Notes: a model not told the origin generated them from the sequence alone. A stretch of DNA of 13,590 nt from GCA-020344715 sp050115935 (GCA_050115935.1 JASFPO010000053.1:1-13590), one strand, 5' to 3'; numbered from the stretch's first letter, positions 1 to 7,371 are shown. Translations and numbers: made by a program.

Positions 1-1226
1 ATACGGTAACCGTGACAAACTCAACAACACCTGGTACGCATAAACCAATAAATGACACCCAGCAATTTGTCGTAGAGAAACCGATTTTCACCGTTCAGGT
101 TAAAGCAGAAAATTTGAACAATGAGCCTGTTTCGCAAATTTTGATTGATGCACACAACGAAACAGCAATGGTAGAAAGGAAGACTGCAAACGCAACTGGC
201 GTGGCAACGTTTCTACTCGAAATGGACAACTATACGTTTAAAGCCCTTCTGAATAGTGTGGAGGTTGGAGTCATCTACAATAGCAGCATTATAGAGAACA
301 AAACGGGAAACAAAGCTCTGACCCTAACATGTCAACTCACTAACATCAAGATGCTTGTGATAGACTCGGCAGGCAATCCTATGCCTTTCATAAGTCTCGC
401 TGCGAATCATACATACGCGACAGAACCATTATCATTTACAACGAATTACACTGGAATCTGGAATCTTCGTAGCACGTTTACCAACATCAGCTACGAAATT
501 GAGGCAAGTCGTTTTGGCCATATATTTAACCAAACTTATATTGAAAGGATGCCCATCGCACCTTGGTTCAACATAACTATTACCCTCCCCACGCACACCG
601 CGTCAATTCATGTAGCAGACTCCAAGAATGATGCAGCCGAAGGCGTCAAGGTTGAAGCTTTTGAATGGACGATGGGGGTGGGTCAACCTGACCAGTCTTC
701 TACAACCAATTCCGATGGTGATGTCTCCTTCATCTTGACCTTTGGGAAGTATAGAATCCGCGTATACAAAGGCGACATTCTATTAAACGAAACAACAATA
801 GATTTAATTCAGAATCAATCTTTCACGCTTCATCTTGCCATCCTAAACGTAGATCTTGAAGTTGCAGCCATCGACTACTTCGGACAGCCAATCCCGAACG
901 CATTGGTGAAAATAGAGCAGAGGATAACTACAGAATCTATGGAAGACAATACTGGACCTGATGGCAGCGTAACTTTCAGCAATATACTAGGAGGCGATTC
1001 TCGGATCTCAATCTACATTAGAGGACAATTAGGCGAAACTCGAGAACTCTATTTAGCAAACTCGAAACAGGTGGTACTGCATCTGAACCGATACATAGTT
1101 ATTGCAGGCTATGCCTTGGAAACCAGCCAGTTTGTAACAATAATTAGCATTGCCCTTTTGATAGTAGCATTCATTCTGGGACTAACATACAAAAGACTGC
1201 CCAGATTTTTCAAGAAAAGAAAATGA
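1..1226 (+). CDS. Membrane-anchored surface protein, C-terminal part (5' end outside window)
   Basis: The reading frame is open to the left edge (first whole codon at base 3), so the GTG at 12 is probably internal and the gene starts upstream. About 404 residues are visible. They look like four consecutive beta-sandwich modules of the carboxypeptidase-regulatory/Ig-like kind, with recurring patterns such as D-x-x-G-x-P-(I/M)-P and a T-x-x-x-G-x-V/W-x-F/L strand. A single hydrophobic segment follows near residues 370-392, then a basic tail (RLPRFFKKRK), giving an outside-facing protein with a C-terminal membrane anchor and a short cytoplasmic end. There are 14 N-x-S/T sequons in the visible part, as expected for an N-glycosylated archaeal surface protein. 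I do not recognise a catalytic domain. It is probably structural or adhesive; its exact role is unknown. Confidence 0.75.
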   Translation, partial: TVTVTNSTTPGTHKPINDTQQFVVEKPIFTVQVKAENLNNEPVSQILIDAHNETAMVERKTANATGVATFLLEMDNYTFKALLNSVEVGVIYNSSIIENKTGNKALTLTCQLTNIKMLVIDSAGNPMPFISLAANHTYATEPLSFTTNYTGIWNLRSTFTNISYEIEASRFGHIFNQTYIERMPIAPWFNITITLPTHTASIHVADSKNDAAEGVKVEAFEWTMGVGQPDQSSTTNSDGDVSFILTFGKYRIRVYKGDILLNETTIDLIQNQSFTLHLAILNVDLEVAAIDYFGQPIPNALVKIEQRITTESMEDNTGPDGSVTFSNILGGDSRISIYIRGQLGETRELYLANSKQVVLHLNRYIVIAGYALETSQFVTIISIALLIVAFILGLTYKRLPRFFKKRK

Positions 1227-1246
1227 CACTTGACACCAAGAAAAAG

Positions 1247-1254
1247 TTTATAAT
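1247..1254 (+). promoter_or_regulatory. TATA box for the small Cys-rich gene
   Basis: TTTATAAT preceded by an A-rich stretch that could serve as a BRE. A start about 25 nt downstream would give a leader of roughly 55 nt before the TTG at 1333. That is longer than the 10-20 nt leaders inferred elsewhere here. Bases 1286-1294 and 1318-1327 in this leader are nearly complementary. Confidence 0.45.
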
Positions 1255-1332
1255 GAGCGTTGGATTTACACTTACTTGATAGAGAACACAACTTATGAGA
1301 AAAGGTTTTCAACAAAGAAGGTTGTGTAAATT

Positions 1333-1620
1333 TTGTCTGGTACAAAAGATTGTTCTGCGACATGTAAATTGTTTCGATGCGGCAAGAATGCTGTGATGTA
1401 TCGTGGAGACACTATTTGGTGCAGATGGACAGAAGAAGAATGCCAAGTAGACAACTGTAGCTATGCAACCTGCATAAAGCGACGTCTGCTCCCAAAAGGA
1501 ATTTGTGGAGAAACAGTGAAACGGAAAACCACCGAACTGGAACCCGAAAAGGCAACGATTCCCACAGTAAAACTCAAAGGAAAAGCTCTCCGTAAACTTG
1601 GTGAAAAAGAAATCTTCTAG
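1333..1620 (+). CDS. Small cysteine-rich protein, unknown function
   Basis: A 95-residue protein read from TTG at 1333; an in-frame stop at 1327 leaves no earlier start. A later ATG at codon 22 would lose three of the cysteines. Eight Cys lie in the first 58 residues: 7, 11, 16, 30, 37, 42, 47 and 58, in C-x3-C-x4-C and C-x6-C-x4-C-x4-C spacing. The remainder is basic and hydrophilic (KRKTTELEPEK, KLKGKALRKLGEKE). There is no signal peptide or membrane segment, so it is probably cytoplasmic. The Cys pattern suggests structural zinc or an Fe-S cluster rather than disulfides, but no named family is recognised. The SD is weak (AAGG at 1318-1321). It lies between the surface-protein gene and the ArsR-type regulator, all on the same strand, with a separate promoter likely for each. 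Confidence 0.65.
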   Translation: MSGTKDCSATCKLFRCGKNAVMYRGDTIWCRWTEEECQVDNCSYATCIKRRLLPKGICGETVKRKTTELEPEKATIPTVKLKGKALRKLGEKEIF

Positions 1621-1687
1621 CCGCTTACAATGTATAAGAGAAACTTACACTGTCAAAATAGCCCTACAAAGATAGCGAATGCAATAG

Positions 1688-1709
1688 TTTGCGCAAATGT
1701 CATAAATTA
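1688..1709 (+). promoter_or_regulatory. Promoter of the ArsR-type gene with TTTGCGCAAA palindrome
   Basis: A perfect 10-bp palindrome TTTGCGCAAA (1688-1697) lies 4 nt before a TATA-like ATAAATTA (1702-1709). Transcription would then start near 1731, so the ArsR-type mRNA would have a leader of about 10 nt including its GGTG SD. Related GC-rich palindromes precede other promoters in this window. Confidence 0.45.
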
Positions 1710-1740
1710 GAAGCGAAAATACTAAACTTGGTGTAAGCCT

Positions 1741-2031
1741 TTGCACGATGAAGAAGAGATTAGCCAAGTCTCAATTATCTTTGCTGCTTTGAGCAATCCT
1801 ATCCGGCTCAGAATTCTATCATTAGTAAGCGAAACCAAGAGACCCTTACACATTAAGGCAGTGGCCAAGATATTAAAGAAGGATTATGCAGCAGTCTACC
1901 GCCACATCGATGTCTTGAAAAGAGCTAATCTGCTGCAAATCTTTGAAGTTGGACGCTCCCGTGTTTTATCTCCCTTACATGTAGAAACTGTCAAACAGCT
2001 CATTCAGCATGCAAGTAAGATAGCAGAATAA
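1741..2031 (+). CDS. ArsR-family winged-helix transcriptional regulator
   Basis: A 96-residue protein of the size of a single winged-helix domain. Residues about 12-35 (FAALSNPIRLRILSLVSE) match the first helices of ArsR regulators. Residues about 40-68 hold the helix-turn-helix (IKAVAKILKKDYAAVYRHID) and the following hinge, and residues about 69-80 (LLQIFEVGRSRVLSP) form the beta-wing. It has no cysteine, so classical thiolate metal sensing is unlikely. The start is TTG at 1741, the first possible start after the in-frame stop at 1723, with SD GGTG at 1730-1733 and a 7-nt spacer. It lies 88 nt upstream of the ECF S-component gene on the same strand, so it could regulate that gene or itself, though the neighbour has its own TATA box. 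Its ligand is unknown. Confidence 0.85.
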   Translation: MHDEEEISQVSIIFAALSNPIRLRILSLVSETKRPLHIKAVAKILKKDYAAVYRHIDVLKRANLLQIFEVGRSRVLSPLHVETVKQLIQHASKIAE

Positions 2032-2084
2032 TTCGCCTGGATGACACATTAATATTGCATTCTAGACATAAAAATTGACAAAAA

Positions 2085-2092
2085 TTATAAAA
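2085..2092 (+). promoter_or_regulatory. TATA box for the ECF S-component gene
   Basis: TTATAAAA in an A-rich context, about 37 nt before the preferred TTG start at 2129. Predicted transcription start is about 2115, giving a short leader that includes the GGTG SD. Confidence 0.5.
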
Positions 2093-2128
2093 CTATGTTA
2101 GCGTTAAGCCTTCTGAAAGGTGTTTCCT

Positions 2129-2701
2129 TTGAGTCAGCTCTATGTAACAAGGAAAAGCGTTGTCATCGCTGTTATAGCGATTTTGGGAGCAGTTGTTTTC
2201 GTTCTGGATTGGACGTTCAAGATTGCGGGATTGAAAATATGGTTTCCAATCCCGCCACTTAATATGTTGAAATTTGACTTCATGGGAATGCCAATGCTAC
2301 TTGCATATCTCTTGTTTGGCTTGCCTGCTGGTATCGTTACAAGCTTAGTTGCGTTTCTCAGCATATCATTTCGGAATGCCTCCAGTGGTTTTATGAAATT
2401 CCTAGCTGAATCTGGAACAATTGTTGGTGTATATATTGTCTTAAGAGCACAGAAACCTGCAAGCGATAAGTTGAAGATACTAGCAATGATCTCTGGCATA
2501 ACTATACGTGTAGTACTTATGGATGTTGCAAACATATTATTGCTTCCGATTTTCATGCCCGCCTTCTATCCAACCCACATGGCAGTTATCGTTCTTTTGC
2601 CTCTGTTTTCCCTATTTAACGCAATTCAAGGTGCCATAAGCATATTTGGAGGCTTTCTAATTTATGAGGCGGTTATTCGGCGGTTGCCGTCTCTTAAATA
2701 G
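2129..2701 (+). CDS. ECF transporter S component (RibU-like vitamin uptake protein)
   Basis: A hydrophobic 190-residue integral membrane protein with about five or six membrane segments (roughly residues 10-28, 52-78, 88-104, 112-135, 142-160 and 163-183). The stretch LKFDFMGMPMLLAYLLFG-x-PAG-x-(V/T)-TSL resembles the conserved loop and helix of ECF S components, closest in style to the riboflavin-binding RibU group. These proteins bind a vitamin or related substrate outside and pass it through the shared ECF-T and ATPase subunits, none of which is in this window. The substrate cannot be fixed from sequence; riboflavin is only a guess. I prefer TTG at 2129 over GTG at 2120 because the GGTG SD at 2119-2122 then has the usual 6-nt spacer, and the GTG is itself part of that SD. 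It follows an ArsR-type gene and converges on rpo12. Confidence 0.75.
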   Translation: MSQLYVTRKSVVIAVIAILGAVVFVLDWTFKIAGLKIWFPIPPLNMLKFDFMGMPMLLAYLLFGLPAGIVTSLVAFLSISFRNASSGFMKFLAESGTIVGVYIVLRAQKPASDKLKILAMISGITIRVVLMDVANILLLPIFMPAFYPTHMAVIVLLPLFSLFNAIQGAISIFGGFLIYEAVIRRLPSLK

Positions 2702-2765
2702 AATACGTGTGTTATCTGTTCTCAGTGTCAAAAGGAAATTCTGTTGAGTCTTAGACAGTTCTAGC

Positions 2766-2945
2766 CTATCTGGCTTGTACGCGTTTTACCACTGGTGGGC
2801 GTATCTTTTTAAGAACTCGATAGCCACAATGCGTGCATTTAATCCCGCCGCCACGCAGCCCCAACTCCTTAAGACTCACCATTGCACCACACTTGACACA
2901 TTCGTAAACAAGACCCAGCGCTTGCTTCTCAGTTTTCTCTGACAT
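2766..2945 (-). CDS. rpo12: DNA-directed RNA polymerase subunit Rpo12 (RpoP)
   Basis: A 59-residue zinc-ribbon protein, the archaeal homologue of eukaryotic RPABC4/Rpb12, which binds the Rpo3 subunit during polymerase assembly. The zinc ligands are C16-x2-C19 and C37-x2-C40. The C-terminal YRVLKKIRPPVVKRVQAR is the family signature (YRI-x-KKRP-x-x-KR-x-AR). Typical members are about 45-60 residues; here a short polar N-terminal extension of about 12 residues precedes the ribbon. The start is ATG at 2945 with SD GGTG at 2953-2956 and a 7-nt spacer. A longer frame reaching 3110 adds a non-family sequence and would overlap the divergent glycosyltransferase gene, so it is rejected. It is transcribed away from that gene and converges with the ECF S-component gene. 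Confidence 0.95.
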   Translation of the reverse strand: MSEKTEKQALGLVYECVKCGAMVSLKELGLRGGGIKCTHCGYRVLKKIRPPVVKRVQAR

Positions 2946-2984
2946 TTGCTTACACCACAACTTCGCTAAGCATATTTGCGATTC

Positions 2985-2992
2985 AATATAAA
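2985..2992 (-). promoter_or_regulatory. TATA box for rpo12
   Basis: Read on the minus strand, TTTATATT lies about 40 nt before the rpo12 ATG. It predicts a start near 2963 and a leader of about 18 nt containing the GGTG SD. Confidence 0.55.
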
Positions 2993-3031
2993 TCTTTCCG
3001 ATGCAGATAACACAGAATCGAAGTTGGAAGC

Positions 3032-3039
3032 TTAAATAA
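3032..3039 (+). promoter_or_regulatory. TATA box for the family 2 glycosyltransferase gene
   Basis: TTAAATAA lies about 30 nt before the ATG at 3070. The predicted transcript start (about 3060-3065) falls on the GGGAG run at 3062-3066, so the mRNA would be nearly leaderless. It is divergent from the rpo12 promoter 40 nt away. Confidence 0.5.
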
Positions 3040-3069
3040 GACGAGTTACGGTTAGTTTGAAGGGAGAAT

Positions 3070-3876
3070 ATGAAGGCTCCTGTTGTCTGCGCCGTTATTC
3101 CAGCTCGCAACGAGGAAGAAGCGCTTCCTGCTACACTGGAAATGCTGAAGGCTCAAACGTTACCTCCTCACAAAATCATAATTGTTGACGATGGATCCAC
3201 CGACAAAACTGCAGAAAAAGCAAGAAAGATGAACTGCATAGTTGTTGATCGTCCTTCTCATAGGGAGTCATATATCGGAAAACCCGAACTAGCTGAAGTG
3301 ATAAACGCAGGTCTAAACCAAGTGCCGAAAATCTGCGATTATGTTCTTCTCTTGGGTGCGGATCATAGATTACCTCCGAACTACATTGAAAAGCTTGTGA
3401 GAAGAATGAAGAAGAATTCCAAGCTGGTTATTGCTGGAGGAGTGATAAGCGGGGAGCAAGCGGTTGAAACTCTTGTTCGGGGAAGCGGTAGACTCGTTAA
3501 TGCAGAGTGGTGGAGCAAGCAGAATGGCATGAAATATCCTGTCGCGTATGGATGGGAACCTTGGTTGTGTTATAAGGCTCTCTCTCTTAACCATGAGGTC
3601 AAAAGCTTTCCAGACTTGGTGACCTGTGCCCGAACAACAAGTTTAACCGGTGCAAAAGCAAGAGGGTTGGGCAAATCTATGAAGGGTCTTGGATACGACG
3701 TGACATACGCGCTTGGACGAGTCGCATTGACGTTTTTCAGAGGGCATCGTAAAGCAAGTCTAGCCATGTTGCAGGGGTACTTGTCCAAGGTTGAGCGCTT
3801 AGATGTAGCAGATTGGGTGGGAAACTACCAAAAGAGGATTTTTTGGAAAAGAGTGAGAGAGATTTTAACTAGCTGA
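3070..3876 (+). CDS. Family 2 (GT-A fold) glycosyltransferase
   Basis: A 268-residue protein with the GT2 nucleotide-sugar-binding fold. Residues 8-17 (AVIPARNEEE) form the first strand and loop, and residues 38-45 (IVDDGSTD) the nucleotide-binding aspartates. Residues 94-99 (LLGADH) stand at the place of the DxD metal-binding motif, as G-A-D rather than D-x-D. Residues 160-170 (YGWEPWLCYKA) are at the acceptor/catalytic region. There is no membrane helix, so it is a soluble or peripheral cytoplasmic enzyme that probably transfers a sugar from an NDP- or lipid-linked donor to a lipid or glycan acceptor. Specificity cannot be read. The start is ATG at 3070; GGGAG at 3062-3066 is only 3 nt away, so initiation may be leaderless. 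With the second glycosyltransferase at 6240 it could serve N-glycan or exopolysaccharide synthesis. Confidence 0.85.
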   Translation: MKAPVVCAVIPARNEEEALPATLEMLKAQTLPPHKIIIVDDGSTDKTAEKARKMNCIVVDRPSHRESYIGKPELAEVINAGLNQVPKICDYVLLLGADHRLPPNYIEKLVRRMKKNSKLVIAGGVISGEQAVETLVRGSGRLVNAEWWSKQNGMKYPVAYGWEPWLCYKALSLNHEVKSFPDLVTCARTTSLTGAKARGLGKSMKGLGYDVTYALGRVALTFFRGHRKASLAMLQGYLSKVERLDVADWVGNYQKRIFWKRVREILTS

Positions 3877-4058
3877 TACGTAATCGGAGAGCACGCTATG
3901 CAGTATTACTGAGCCTTCATTTAAGGGACCCCAATCGCACGCGCATACAAGATGAGAGCACCTATAATCCTGAAAACTTTCCATCGAAGATTGTTCCACA
4001 AGTAATAAATTGTGGTTCAAACATATTATCTCGCTGAGCACAAGAGGGAGAATGAAAA
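3877..4058 (+). promoter_or_regulatory. Upstream region of the cohesin/dockerin gene, with inverted repeat
   Basis: A 182-nt non-coding stretch. It holds a GC-rich AATCGCACGCGCATACAA element (3933-3950), a TATA-like CTATAATC (3962-3969) about 16 nt later, and an imperfect dyad at 3991-4020. The dyad arms CCACAA (3996-4001) and TTGTGG (4010-4015) flank the 8-nt AT-rich centre GTAATAAA, and outer TTG/CAA pairs extend it. The centre could itself be a TATA box for a transcript starting near 4033. Either promoter is possible. SD GAGGGAG at 4044-4050 precedes the TTG start by 8 nt. Confidence 0.45.
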
Positions 4059-6059
4059 TTGGAAAAGAAAACCACTAGTATAGTATTGATAATGTTTCTA
4101 TTGATCTCGCCAACGTTGGCATCTAACTTTCTGAGGCCATCACGTGCAAGTTCAGGCTCCGGTTGGCTTAGCGGATGGGATTACCGGAAATCTCATGAAA
4201 TAAATCCTGCTTCCGGGGCGGGCACCGATTATCAAGTTAACATCACAGTTCACTATGGCATTGGATTCGATATGGGAAATGATGTCTACCTGAATGCTAA
4301 ATGTGAGGCAGATTTCAGAGACATCAGATTTACAGGTTCAGACGGCACTTCTGAGTTGGCTTATTGGATAGATAACCAAGTCGATGGCGACTACGCCACG
4401 GTCTGGATTAAGGTTGCGGAAGATCTAGATAGTTCACCAAGGACAATCTACATCTACTATGGTAATTCAGGAGCAAATACAGCTAGTAACGCCTTGTTGA
4501 CCAAAATCGCCCAATTAAGAGAACACGAAGCACATTCTGGTTATTATCCTGCGTTCCTCTTTTCACTGCCCGACAACAGATTGTTCATTGAATCATCTGA
4601 AGAAGGTCTAGGACACAGCTACGAATTTTTCGTTGTTCCTCGAAGTTGGATAAATGGTAAATATCTCAGATGGAATTGGGAAGGCGATAGAGGCTATTGG
4701 GAATTCAGATATTTCGCATACATGAGAATCTATGATGGAGCTTACGATAGAGCTTCAAGCATCGACTTTCCCACAGGATCTCTTATTCTGCTAAAGGGGA
4801 ATGGAATACTTCAACAAATCATAACGGGTGGAGGAGCATTTGGACCTGATACTGAAGAACTCTTGATCGACGTTAGTGGGGGTTCAGAGGAGTTTTGCAC
4901 TGTTGTCTTCTTGCTTGGTGATGGTTGGAATTCGGTGGCTACCAAATTATGGGTCGACTGGATAGAGATCAATACGGGAAGTGGAGGGAGTGGAAACTTA
5001 GTAACCATTAATCATGAGGAACACATAACAATGGAACAAACTGCAACCTATTCTGATTATGGAATCTACCATAAATATGTGTCGCCCGAGCCTACGCATG
5101 GCTCATGGGGACCAGAAGAGACTTCTCCCATACCCACGATGCTCTCTGTACAGCCTGCAAATATCACAGACGCAACACTTGATCCTGGCTCATCTTTCAG
5201 TGTCAATGTCACAGTAGCCGATGTTCAACAGCTCTGGGGTTACGAGTTTTTCCTTGACTATGATACAAGCATTCTGACAGCTACTAGCTTCGGAATCTAC
5301 CCACCATTCCTAAACATTATTCCAAGTGGAAGCGGAATCAACGATACAGCAGGTAGTGTCCATCTAACCGCATACACATACAGCGGCGATCCTGATGGTC
5401 TCAACACAACAGAATCCACACCAATCGCATGGATAGAATTCAATGTAGATTTCATGGGAACCTCTATCTTGGACCTGAATGGCACAAAGCTGTCGGACAT
5501 ATTCGGAATCCCAATAACCCATGCGACCGTTGATGGCTTCTTCGACAACAGGCATGTCATCATGGCAACTGTAAACATCAACCCGGACTTCTTGAGTCTG
5601 AAGACGAGTGACGAATGGATAATAAGTCACATCGAGCTTCCTGAAGGCTTCAATAAACATGACATTGATACATCTTCAATCCTGCTGAATGGTACAGTTC
5701 CAGCTGATGTAGGAGCTTCTACACCAGGGAAGGCGTACTTCAGCAGAGCCTTAGTAGAGTCGTTCATCTACAACCAAGGAATAAGATATGGTGATGTTGT
5801 ACTAAACATAACTGGCGAGTTGCTTGGCGGTATACCTTTTGAAGGTACGGACGTTGTCTTTGTTAACTATGGTGGGGACATAAACGGCGACGGAACAATC
5901 GACATATTCGATATGGGAGTGGTTAGCGCTCACTGGTATCCTGGACCACCAATTGGACCTTTGGGTTATGATTCAGCTCCTGATATCAACAGTGATGGAG
6001 CAGTCGACATATTCGACGTCGGCCTACTCAGCTTCAACTGGGGACAAACACCTCCTTAA
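4059..6059 (+). CDS. Secreted DUF2341-cohesin-dockerin protein
   Basis: A 666-residue exported protein. Residues 5-22 form a hydrophobic signal peptide. Residues about 38-145 are a DUF2341 domain (WLSGWDYRKSHEI near its start, RTIYIYYGNSGA near its end), a binding-type beta-sandwich. Residues 146-350 hold a further beta-rich, aromatic-rich region ending in KYVSPEPTHGSWG. Residues about 360-498 resemble a cohesin domain (SVQPAN, VNVTVADVQQLWGYEFFLDYD, ending VDGFF). Residues 502-605 are an uncharacterised beta module (TSDEWIISHIELPEGFN). Residues 607-662 are a type I-like dockerin with two calcium loops, D607-x-N-x-D611-x3-D615 and D642-x-N-x-D646-x3-D650. No C-terminal membrane anchor is seen, so attachment would depend on cohesin-dockerin binding. 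The start is TTG with a GAGGGAG SD; the ATG at 4052 is in a different frame. Confidence 0.85.
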   Translation: MEKKTTSIVLIMFLLISPTLASNFLRPSRASSGSGWLSGWDYRKSHEINPASGAGTDYQVNITVHYGIGFDMGNDVYLNAKCEADFRDIRFTGSDGTSELAYWIDNQVDGDYATVWIKVAEDLDSSPRTIYIYYGNSGANTASNALLTKIAQLREHEAHSGYYPAFLFSLPDNRLFIESSEEGLGHSYEFFVVPRSWINGKYLRWNWEGDRGYWEFRYFAYMRIYDGAYDRASSIDFPTGSLILLKGNGILQQIITGGGAFGPDTEELLIDVSGGSEEFCTVVFLLGDGWNSVATKLWVDWIEINTGSGGSGNLVTINHEEHITMEQTATYSDYGIYHKYVSPEPTHGSWGPEETSPIPTMLSVQPANITDATLDPGSSFSVNVTVADVQQLWGYEFFLDYDTSILTATSFGIYPPFLNIIPSGSGINDTAGSVHLTAYTYSGDPDGLNTTESTPIAWIEFNVDFMGTSILDLNGTKLSDIFGIPITHATVDGFFDNRHVIMATVNINPDFLSLKTSDEWIISHIELPEGFNKHDIDTSSILLNGTVPADVGASTPGKAYFSRALVESFIYNQGIRYGDVVLNITGELLGGIPFEGTDVVFVNYGGDINGDGTIDIFDMGVVSAHWYPGPPIGPLGYDSAPDINSDGAVDIFDVGLLSFNWGQTPP

Positions 6060-6076
6060 ACAATCCCCATTCCCTC

Positions 6077-6082
6077 TTTTTT
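6077..6082 (+). terminator. T-run terminator candidate
   Basis: Six T residues in a pyrimidine-rich run, 18 nt after the cohesin/dockerin stop codon. This is of the kind used for intrinsic termination in archaea, which needs little or no hairpin. Confidence 0.35.
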
Positions 6083-6144
6083 GTGGTGAACCGAGAGTTT
6101 TTCCCAGGTTTTATTAATGATGGGATTTTTGCATCCTCAGACTA

Positions 6145-6178
6145 TTAACGCGCGTGTCAAGAAAAAGCAGAATATACA
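6145..6178 (+). promoter_or_regulatory. Promoter of the GT4 gene with ACGCGCGT palindrome
   Basis: The sequence TTAACGCGCGTGTCAA (6145-6160) contains the perfect palindrome ACGCGCGT at 6148-6155. A TATA-like AATATACA (6171-6178) follows 15 nt later. The predicted transcript start is about 6200, giving a leader of about 40 nt to the GTG at 6240. Confidence 0.4.
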
Positions 6179-6239
6179 GGCAAAATCTTATTGCCCGCAA
6201 TAAGTCTTGCTTTACTGTGCTTTCTTCGGGAGAATGGAA

Positions 6240-7367
6240 GTGAAACAAATGACTGATGATGTGAAGCTGGTCTTTTTAGCTAATGGGAAAAGCATCCATA
6301 TCAAAAGATGGTCAACGCATTTTGCACTCAAAGGATATGATGTTCATCTGATAACTTTTACCGCGAAACCTATCAAAGGCGTGAAAATTCATGAATTAAG
6401 ATATTTCGGAAAACTTGCCTATCCTATAAGAATACGGAATATAAGGAAGGCAGTTGAAAAAATCAATCCCGATATTTTGCATGCACATTATATGTCTCAT
6501 TACGGGATTTATGGTGCGTTGACGGGCTTTCATCCTTACATTGTCTCCGTTTGGGGAAGCGATGTTCTGAGAACTCCGCAGGAATCCAAGACACGTAGAA
6601 TTGGAGTTTCCTACGCTTTGAATAGAGCCGATTACATAACAACAACAGCTGAGTTTATGAAAGGATATCTAATCGAAGCCTTTGACCTGCCGCAGAACAA
6701 GATAGTGCGAATTCCTTGGGGTATAGATCTGGAGACCTTTCATCGAGGGTACAGAAAGGAAGTAAGAACCGCCAAAAGGTCATTAAAAATAGAAACAAAC
6801 GCCCCCATCATACTCAGCAACAGACACATGGAACCGAAATATGAGATTGAAGATATCGTGCGTGCTATCCCTCATGTCCTGAAGTCGCATTCAGATGCGA
6901 TATTCGTGTTCATAAGAGGTATTGGCTCACCTGAATTTGAGAGCAAGATCAAACGAAAAGCTCAGAAATTAGGCGTCGCTAATAACACGCGTTTCATTTC
7001 AAAGCACGTAACTCCGAAGGAGATGGCCATCTATTTGAACATGGCAAATGCATTTTTATCAATACCGAAGACTGATCAATTTGGAGGTAGTGTAATGGAG
7101 GGAATGGCTTGCGGCTCGATTCCAGTTGTGAGTGATATAGAAGTTTACTATCAATATCTGAAAAATGAGACAAACGCTCTCTTTGTCAATCCAGAATCTC
7201 CCAAAGAGATGGGAGAAAAGATAATCTACGCAATTAGGCACCCTGAGATAAGAGATGACTATTACCTGATAAACAGAAAAATTGTAGAGGAAAAGGAAGA
7301 TTGGGGGAAAAACGCTAAGAAAATGGAAGAGCTCTACAGGCAGGTGTTGGGTAAAACTCGCAAGTGA
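6240..7367 (+). CDS. Family 4 (GT-B fold) glycosyltransferase
   Basis: A 375-residue GT-B enzyme. The N-terminal acceptor domain holds NGKSIHIKRWSTHFALKGYDVHL-type sequence, DILHAHYMSHYG and SVWGSDVL. The C-terminal nucleotide-sugar domain holds VRIPWGIDLETFHRG, SNRHMEP, ISKHVTPKEMAIYLNMANAFLSIP and QFGGSVMEGMACGSIPVV. The last matches the GT4 E-x7-E retaining motif, but the first acid is Asp (D-x7-E). It probably transfers a hexose from an NDP-sugar with retention; acceptor and sugar are unknown. I prefer GTG at 6240 because SD GGGAG (6228-6232) then has a 7-nt spacer. TTG at 6207 has no SD, and ATG at 6234 lies one base after the SD. It converges with the asparagine-synthase-like gene, a neighbour type often found in polysaccharide gene clusters. 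Confidence 0.88.
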   Translation: MKQMTDDVKLVFLANGKSIHIKRWSTHFALKGYDVHLITFTAKPIKGVKIHELRYFGKLAYPIRIRNIRKAVEKINPDILHAHYMSHYGIYGALTGFHPYIVSVWGSDVLRTPQESKTRRIGVSYALNRADYITTTAEFMKGYLIEAFDLPQNKIVRIPWGIDLETFHRGYRKEVRTAKRSLKIETNAPIILSNRHMEPKYEIEDIVRAIPHVLKSHSDAIFVFIRGIGSPEFESKIKRKAQKLGVANNTRFISKHVTPKEMAIYLNMANAFLSIPKTDQFGGSVMEGMACGSIPVVSDIEVYYQYLKNETNALFVNPESPKEMGEKIIYAIRHPEIRDDYYLINRKIVEEKEDWGKNAKKMEELYRQVLGKTRK

Positions 7368-7371
7368 AGCG

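Noticed and set aside
2946..3110. N-terminal extension of rpo12 to 3110
   Set aside because: It would add 55 residues with no family resemblance and overlap the divergent glycosyltransferase start. The ATG at 2945 has a perfect GGTG SD and gives the normal subunit.
5297..5660. Open frames opposite the cohesin region
   Set aside because: Antisense shadows of a frame with clear domain content; no start signals.
6207..6239. TTG start for the GT4 gene at 6207
   Set aside because: No SD, and the extra residues (LYCAFFGRME) are not part of the GT4 fold. The GGGAG at 6228-6232 points to GTG at 6240.
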